A stretch of 10,513 nt of DNA from Lachnospiraceae bacterium. Lineage in GTDB: Bacteria; Bacillota; Clostridia; Lachnospirales; Lachnospiraceae. The stretch covers positions 1 to 10,513 of the forward strand of contig JAFSRL010000148.1 in the NCBI GenBank assembly GCA_017446125.1, written 5' to 3'. The translations under genes were made by a program, and so were the position numbers. Shown here one piece after another: positions 6,739 through 10,513 of this stretch. The notes under the pieces are model-generated. The model was not told the DNA's origin, ran no database searches, and was given only the letters and a program-made list of their open reading frames with translations. The stretch's first letter is position 1. Each line of letters starts with the position of its first letter.

Positions 6739-7479
6739 TTACATAAACATGGACTGCGCTCTGTGAACCTGCATCTCCTGGTCCTTCTTCTGCATCATCA
6801 TCTGATACGTATTCAGCAGGTTCTGTTTCCGGGAAGCGCTGTGGTTGTCGACCATGATCTGCAGCGGGTCCTTCATGGATGCCGTCAGGTTCTGACTCGC
6901 CAGCTTGTTGTATGCGGTCACATGGTCAAGGGCATTGCTTTGCGCACCGAGCGTGGCACGGGTTCCGCCCACCTTCTGCAGGGCGTCATCGAGCTTCTTG
7001 ATGTCGAAGTCGCCCTTCGTGACGTCAAAGTCCTTGATACCCAGCGCTTCCAGGGTTGCGTCCGCGCCGGAAATCACGGTCTTGCCACCGTTGCCGTCGG
7101 TGGCAATGCTTAGGTTCTTTACCGAGCCGTCCAAGAGCCTTGTCTCATTGAACTTCGCATTCTGCGCAATGTTCGCGATGCCCTGCTTGTTCTGGTCGAT
7201 TTCGTTCTGGATGATTCTGCGGTCATCGTCAGACATCAGACCGTTCGAAGCCTTAATCGCAAGCTCGCGCATCCTCTGGATGTAATCCGCGATTCCCTCC
7301 ATCGCGCCGTCCGCAATGTTCGTCGCGCTCTTGCCGCTCGTGACATTGTCGACGCCCACATCCATGCCGTTGCGGTTCATGGTGACGCGTTCACCAATCG
7401 CCTCGCCGGAAGGGTTCTTCGGAATGCTCGTGTAATTGCTGTAACTGTTGTACGGAGTTACGCCGGTAATGCCGGTCAT
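6739..7479 (-). CDS. Flagellin-like protein lacking the N-terminal D0 segment
   Basis: A 246-residue protein. Residues about 23-118 match the flagellin N-terminal helical (D1) region: NPSGEAIGERV, ADGAMEGIADYIQRMRELAI, NEIDQNKQGIANIA, FNETRLLDG. Residues about 157-200 match the C-terminal D1 helix: LDDALQKVGGTRATLGAQ, then LASQNLTAS. There is almost no variable central domain. The canonical first 30-40 residues, with the LNAQ and SSGLRI blocks that build the D0 filament core, are replaced by MTGITGVTPYNSYSNY. The C-terminal 46 residues are polar and Met/Gln-rich rather than the usual D0 helix. The start is firm: AAGGAGG lies eight bases upstream. Its promoter is of sigma-A type. I infer that it may be a minor or non-filament flagellin, secreted or regulatory; related proteins with this ending seem to exist in Lachnospiraceae, but I cannot confirm that here. 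Flagellin homology itself is strong. Confidence 0.88.
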   Translation of the reverse strand: MTGITGVTPYNSYSNYTSIPKNPSGEAIGERVTMNRNGMDVGVDNVTSGKSATNIADGAMEGIADYIQRMRELAIKASNGLMSDDDRRIIQNEIDQNKQGIANIAQNAKFNETRLLDGSVKNLSIATDGNGGKTVISGADATLEALGIKDFDVTKGDFDIKKLDDALQKVGGTRATLGAQSNALDHVTAYNKLASQNLTASMKDPLQIMVDNHSASRKQNLLNTYQMMMQKKDQEMQVHRAQSMFM

Positions 7480-7487
7480 AGATGGTC

Positions 7488-7510
7488 CCTCCTTGGTATT
7501 ATAATCTCCT
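7488..7510 (-). promoter_or_regulatory. Flagellin-like gene leader with two GGA-containing purine motifs
   Basis: The ribosome site AAGGAGG (7494-7488) is eight bases before the ATG. A second AGGAG lies at 7510-7506, 16 bases upstream. Paired GGA motifs with one covering the ribosome site are how CsrA represses hag in Bacillus subtilis, so CsrA control is possible. The ribosome site is certain, the CsrA reading is speculative. Confidence 0.5.
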
Positions 7511-7535
7511 ACTGGGTACCTGCCCTCTTGCGCTT

Positions 7536-7564
7536 ATATTATCATAATTTGTCGTATTTGTCAA
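7536..7564 (-). promoter_or_regulatory. Strong sigma-A promoter of the flagellin-like gene
   Basis: Perfect TTGACA (7564-7559), 17-base spacer, TAATAT (7541-7536) preceded by TGA, giving an extended -10. An A/T-rich stretch upstream of the -35 could be an UP element. The start would be near 7529, leaving a leader of about 50 bases. No sigma-28 element is seen here. Confidence 0.78.
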
Positions 7565-7648
7565 AAACTATGGCGATTTTATGATTTTTTAAGATTTTGG
7601 GGTTTTTTCGGCTTTTCGCCGCTTTTCATAGCGGTTTGGAAAAAAATA

Positions 7649-7657
7649 TGGTATGAT
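7649..7657 (+). promoter_or_regulatory. Extended -10 promoter of the CPBP-like gene, probably leaderless
   Basis: TG-G-TATGAT (hexamer 7652-7657, 5/6) is followed by seven bases and ATG at 7665. The earlier in-frame ATG at 7653 lies inside the hexamer. No Shine-Dalgarno sequence precedes either ATG. Confidence 0.55.
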
Positions 7658-7664
7658 AGCGTTT

Positions 7665-8309
7665 ATGGATTTTAAGGTATTTATCCTCCCCATTGCGGCG
7701 GAGATTGCATTTATCGTTTTCTGTATCCTGATGCCGCACCGGACGCTCGTTGCGTATACGGTGCTGTATGCGGTTTTGTTTGCGTACTATATCCGCAGGA
7801 TTTCACCCAGGCGGATGTCGACGCGTCTGCAAAAAGAAAAGCACCTCTGGATTCCGCTGCTTTTGGGCTTTGCCGCGGCGGCCGTGGTGCATCTTATGAC
7901 ACAGCAAATGTTCACGGCAAATTACATGGACGGTCGCATCGCCGTATGGACGGACGGCAGCGCCTTACACATCGCGCTGTTTGCCCTGATGAGCTTTTTG
8001 CTGCGGCCGGTCGCCGAAGAGCATTTCTTCCGCCGCGCAATCATCTCGTTTGAGAACAAAAAAATGACGGTCATCACCGTCATCGTTTCACTTTTGCTGA
8101 ACGCGCTCATCTACATTGACTTTGCCGCGTATCCGAAGTGGCTCATCCTCTTCGGCTTCGCCAAGTCCGTGCTGGTCGCGCTACCGTTTACGCTTGTGTA
8201 TTTGAAGACACGCTCGACCTCCGTTTCGATTGCGGTCCACATCGTGTTTGCGCTTTTGCAAAGCTTAGAGGGTGTCATCTACGACATCGCGCGCCTAACG
8301 CTGCGCTAA
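7665..8309 (+). CDS. CPBP/CAAX-type intramembrane protease-like protein with degenerate motifs
   Basis: A 214-residue protein with several hydrophobic helices. Motif 1 of the CPBP (Abi/Rce1-like) family is present: EEHFFRR, with E118, E119 and R123. Motif 2, normally FxxxH, reads LNALI at 145-149, so the metal-binding His is Ile. Motif 3, normally HxxxN or HxxxD, reads HIVFA at 192-196, so only the His remains. On family knowledge of Rce1, two of four metal ligands are missing, so it is probably not an active protease and may be a scaffold or immunity-like membrane protein; that is inference. The start at 7665 (MDFKVFIL) is preferred because the ATG at 7653 sits inside the -10. It diverges from the flagellin-like gene across a 185-base gap, and its last 15 bases overlap the end of the convergent MFS gene. 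It could also be just a distant CPBP homologue. Confidence 0.72.
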   Translation: MDFKVFILPIAAEIAFIVFCILMPHRTLVAYTVLYAVLFAYYIRRISPRRMSTRLQKEKHLWIPLLLGFAAAAVVHLMTQQMFTANYMDGRIAVWTDGSALHIALFALMSFLLRPVAEEHFFRRAIISFENKKMTVITVIVSLLLNALIYIDFAAYPKWLILFGFAKSVLVALPFTLVYLKTRSTSVSIAVHIVFALLQSLEGVIYDIARLTLR

Positions 8310-9518
8310 CGCCTGCTTTTCCGCGCGGCCTTTACGATAAGCGATTGTAATCACCGCCGTGCCAAACGTGATGAGCACACATCCCGTCAGAAGAAGATTT
8401 CCCACACCGAAATATTGCAGCACAAAACCGCCGGCAAGATTCCCGATCACCTGCCCGAGCGTCGAAACGCCGCCCACCAGCGCCTGTCCCTTCGTGCGGT
8501 CCTTTTCCTCCACCATCTCTTCCACGTAGTAGACCGCGGCGGACGCATAAAGCGCGAAGGTCGCAAGCTGCAGCACCTCCGTTGCGTAAATCATGGAAAC
8601 GCTTCTTGCCGCAATCATGAGCAGCACACGCAGAATGTAAACCGCGCCGCTGACGACAAGCAAACATCCGGAGGAAAACCGCTTTTTGATTTTCACGAAC
8701 AAAAACATGGTGGGCACTTCACACAGCCCCGCAATCGCAAGCGCCGTGTCCATGTGCGAGGAGTCCCCGCCCACACGCTGCATGATTTGTAAAAGATAGG
8801 TGTTGATGATGTTGTGGAAGGTCAGAACGCACACAAGGCCAGCCATCATTGTCATGACAACCGGATAACGTGCAAAGAACCCGCGACCGTCGTTTTCCTG
8901 CGCTGCATTTTCTTCATCCGGCTGCGCCTGGTCTTTCTCATTCTGTGCATTCCCTTCGTAACAAATTAAGGAGGCGGCGAAGAAGATACAAAGCGCAACG
9001 CCCATGCCCGCGATGGTCACAGGGCTTTTCCCGAAGGCTGCCGTGAGGCGCCCGAGCGTGAACGAGAGGATGGCAAAAGACAGCGAGCCCAGGCCTCTTG
9101 CGAAGGCAAAGTCGATTGGTTTTTCACCGCTTTCGTTTGCCGCAATCTCCTGATTCAAATAGAAGCAGCCGGCGTTCACCAGGGGCAGCATCGCGTTGAT
9201 GCCCACAATGAACAGCCCGTAGAACAGACCGACGAGATATTTCTCTTTGAGAAAGCTCAGGGTGAGCATCAGGATGAAACAGAGAACGGAGAGGATGCGG
9301 ATGAGGGCGCGCCAGTTGTATCTTCCGCCCCGGTCGGAAAGGCGTCCCACGCGCGTCTGCGTGAGTGCCGCAACGAGTCCGAATGCCGCCGTCAGCATCC
9401 CGATTTCTCCGGTCGTGTATCCGTAATGTGTTAAGTAAAATGTGATGTAGCCCTGCCCGACGCAGAACATCATCCAGAACGCAGCCTGTAGGAGGCGGTA
9501 TCTTCCGGTCAGTCCCAT
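8295..9518 (-). CDS. MFS transporter (MFS_1-like type), probable solute/proton carrier
   Basis: A 407-residue membrane protein with about twelve hydrophobic helices in two halves, joined by a polar, acidic cytoplasmic loop near 190-213. Between helices 2 and 3 it has GRLSDRGGR (58-66), the MFS motif A. The FARGLGSLSFA segment (139-149) resembles the RxxGSxxF pattern of the LacY/PPP-like branch, which carries sugars or nucleosides with protons, so a small organic solute is plausible but the substrate is unknown. Its ATG is three bases after the HAD stop, and AAGGGA overlapping that stop is the ribosome site, so the pair is translationally coupled. The 3' end overlaps the convergent CPBP-like gene by 15 bases and no terminator is visible. 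Family firm. Confidence 0.9.
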   Translation of the reverse strand: MGLTGRYRLLQAAFWMMFCVGQGYITFYLTHYGYTTGEIGMLTAAFGLVAALTQTRVGRLSDRGGRYNWRALIRILSVLCFILMLTLSFLKEKYLVGLFYGLFIVGINAMLPLVNAGCFYLNQEIAANESGEKPIDFAFARGLGSLSFAILSFTLGRLTAAFGKSPVTIAGMGVALCIFFAASLICYEGNAQNEKDQAQPDEENAAQENDGRGFFARYPVVMTMMAGLVCVLTFHNIINTYLLQIMQRVGGDSSHMDTALAIAGLCEVPTMFLFVKIKKRFSSGCLLVVSGAVYILRVLLMIAARSVSMIYATEVLQLATFALYASAAVYYVEEMVEEKDRTKGQALVGGVSTLGQVIGNLAGGFVLQYFGVGNLLLTGCVLITFGTAVITIAYRKGRAEKQALAQR

Positions 9519-9521
9519 GGG

Positions 9522-10373
9522 TTATCCCTTGATTGCCTGAAGCTGATGCTTCGTCTTATCCTTTAAGGACTGCACCATCGCCATCTTGCGGATGACATCC
9601 GTCACGGTCTTATCGAGCTCCTTCCCTTCCCGGTAATCCGCGCTCGCAATGCTGTCCACGCGCTCATGCAGCAAAAGCTCCTCGACCTTTTCTTTTTTAC
9701 CGGAAGGATAAACCGCGATGGAGTAACCGCCGTAGAGCTTGACCAACCGCATGCAGGGAACATCGCTCATTCCGTCGCCGATATAAATCATGTTACGGAA
9801 GGGCACCGGACGGTCGTCCTCCGGAATGTATTTGTTGACGCCCACATCGTCGGAGATGTCTAAGATTCCTTTATTAATGCGGAAGAGGAACTGCGTTTTT
9901 GTGGTGTAGTTCACGACATTCTTCGGCCAGCACGCGACACCGTTCTCATCGTATAAGAATTCACAGGCGAAGACTTCCTTGAAGTGATGAAAAATGCTTG
10001 CGCCCTCGATAATCTCGCGCAACCCCGAAGACAGGATGAAGTGCTCGATGGCAACACCCGCCTCTTCGCCGATTTTGTTCATGCGCGTAAACCACTCCTC
10101 CACGCCGCGGTAGAATTTCAAATCCTCGCCCAGCCGCACAAACTCCTCCCTGCGGATGCTCTGATGCGTGGCGCGTGCGCGCTCCAGCATGATATAAAGA
10201 TAGGTCAGGACGCCGTCCATTTTTTTCTTTACGCTCAGCCGGTTGACCTCGCCCCAGAATTCCTTTGCGGTCATCTGCACGTTCGGGATGAAGGTGTACT
10301 CCTGCATGTCCTTGGTGCAAAGGGTCTTGTCAAAATCGTAGAGCATGGCGATGACGGGTTTATTGTTCTTCAT
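9522..10373 (-). CDS. HAD-family phosphohydrolase (phosphoserine phosphatase-like fold), substrate unknown
   Basis: A 283-residue cytoplasmic enzyme of the haloacid dehalogenase superfamily. Motif I is YDFDKTLC with nucleophile D13 and acid/base D15; motif II is LSSG with S115 or S116; a motif III Lys candidate is K159 or K168; motif IV is GDGMSD with D200 and D204. An inserted helical cap lies between motifs I and II, as in the SerB-like subgroup. It would hydrolyse a phosphomonoester with magnesium through an aspartyl-phosphate intermediate. The lone MFS transporter downstream suggests that the phosphatase may act on a compound the transporter moves, but this is inference. GGGAG seven bases before the ATG is the ribosome site, and a leader of about 65 bases with inverted repeats precedes it. 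SerB itself is unlikely because the sequence around the motifs is different. Confidence 0.9.
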   Translation of the reverse strand: MKNNKPVIAMLYDFDKTLCTKDMQEYTFIPNVQMTAKEFWGEVNRLSVKKKMDGVLTYLYIMLERARATHQSIRREEFVRLGEDLKFYRGVEEWFTRMNKIGEEAGVAIEHFILSSGLREIIEGASIFHHFKEVFACEFLYDENGVACWPKNVVNYTTKTQFLFRINKGILDISDDVGVNKYIPEDDRPVPFRNMIYIGDGMSDVPCMRLVKLYGGYSIAVYPSGKKEKVEELLLHERVDSIASADYREGKELDKTVTDVIRKMAMVQSLKDKTKHQLQAIKG

Positions 10374-10397
10374 GGCTTTCTCCCTTTATCAGCTTCC

Positions 10398-10423
10398 CCT
10401 TGCAAGCAAGGTCAGCTGCTGAC
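10398..10423. repeat. Two abutting inverted repeats in the HAD-gene leader
   Basis: CCTTGCAAGCAAGG (10398-10411) has six-base arms with a two-base centre. GTCAGCTGCTGAC (10411-10423) has six-base arms around one base, sharing base 10411. Both fall in the transcribed leader. A further TCAGC at 10389-10393 offers alternative pairing. They may be an operator or an RNA switch-like structure. Confidence 0.5.
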
Positions 10424-10444
10424 TTTCGAGCCTGGTATTTTTGC

Positions 10445-10453
10445 ATTATACCA
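10445..10453 (-). promoter_or_regulatory. Extended -10 promoter of the HAD-MFS operon
   Basis: TG-G-TATAAT on the minus strand, a perfect -10 hexamer at 10450-10445, with start near 10438. No convincing -35 lies 16-18 bases upstream. This gives a leader of about 65 bases carrying inverted repeats and the GGGAG ribosome site. Confidence 0.7.
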
Positions 10454-10482
10454 CACTCCGTGATAGGATAATACCAATACTT

Positions 10483-10513
10483 ATGGAACGATTCGGCGCA
10501 TTCTATCTGGATA
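10483..10513 (+). CDS. Possible start of a divergent gene, cut by the right edge
   Basis: ATG at 10483 opens the frame MERFGAFYLD to the window end. GATAAT at 10467-10472 could be its -10, ending ten bases before the ATG, and no ribosome site is obvious. Ten codons are too few to recognise a protein, so this is only a candidate gene start. Confidence 0.3.
   Translation, partial: MERFGAFYLD

Noticed and set aside
6642..6740. Repeated 9-base AAAGGGTTT at 6642-6650 and 6732-6740
   Set aside because: It is short and simple, with no other shared flanking sequence, so chance is likely.
7609..7628. CGGC-GCCG small palindrome and GCTTTTC repeats between the flagellin-like and CPBP-like genes
   Set aside because: The stem is only four pairs and no terminator-like tail fits either strand.
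10362..10513. An open minus-strand frame running from the right edge across the HAD start
   Set aside because: It has no start in the window, gives no recognisable protein, and crosses a perfect promoter -10 and the structured leader, so it is probably chance.
1..10513. Mobile elements, CRISPR arrays, tRNAs, defence genes
   Set aside because: No transposase, integrase, regular direct-repeat array or cloverleaf was seen on either strand.

Overview
The window looks like chromosomal DNA from a motile, moderately GC-rich Clostridia-type Firmicute, most likely a Lachnospiraceae relative. The reasons are AGGAGG-type ribosome sites, a Firmicute-style heterodimeric ABC exporter, a DUF3810 protein, and an atypical flagellin-like gene of a kind I associate with that family. 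The taxonomic call is inference. I see no tRNA, rRNA, CRISPR array, insertion sequence or phage gene, and no gene-free stretch longer than about 185 bases.

Left block (1-5288, all minus strand): a four-gene cluster read as ABC exporter subunit A, ABC exporter subunit B, rarA, then a PfkB-family sugar/nucleoside kinase cut by the left edge. Gaps are 16, 1 and 11 bases, so it reads as one operon. Subunit B starts at a TTG codon with a good ribosome site. The two ABC subunits carry complementary defects in their ATP sites, typical of asymmetric heterodimeric exporters.

Middle block (5289-8309): a DUF3810 membrane protein with an HExxH motif runs divergently from the exporter. A small, very acidic ORF (81 aa) and a flagellin-like gene lie on the minus strand, and a CPBP-type membrane protein with degenerate active-site motifs lies on the plus strand. 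The flagellin-like gene lacks the usual N-terminal D0 segment and has a strong housekeeping promoter. The acidic ORF is preceded by a good match to a flagellar sigma-28/sigma-D promoter.

Right block (8295-10513): a HAD-family phosphatase and an MFS transporter form a two-gene minus-strand operon with a structured leader. A possible divergent gene start lies at the very right edge.

The most unusual theme is transcription initiation. Three genes (ABC subunit A, DUF3810, CPBP) have an extended -10 element ending only 6-7 bases before their best ATG and no ribosome-binding site. They are therefore predicted to be translated from leaderless mRNAs, while the internal operon genes have clear ribosome sites. 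The flagellin-like gene next to a sigma-28-type acidic ORF is the best candidate for undescribed biology here.
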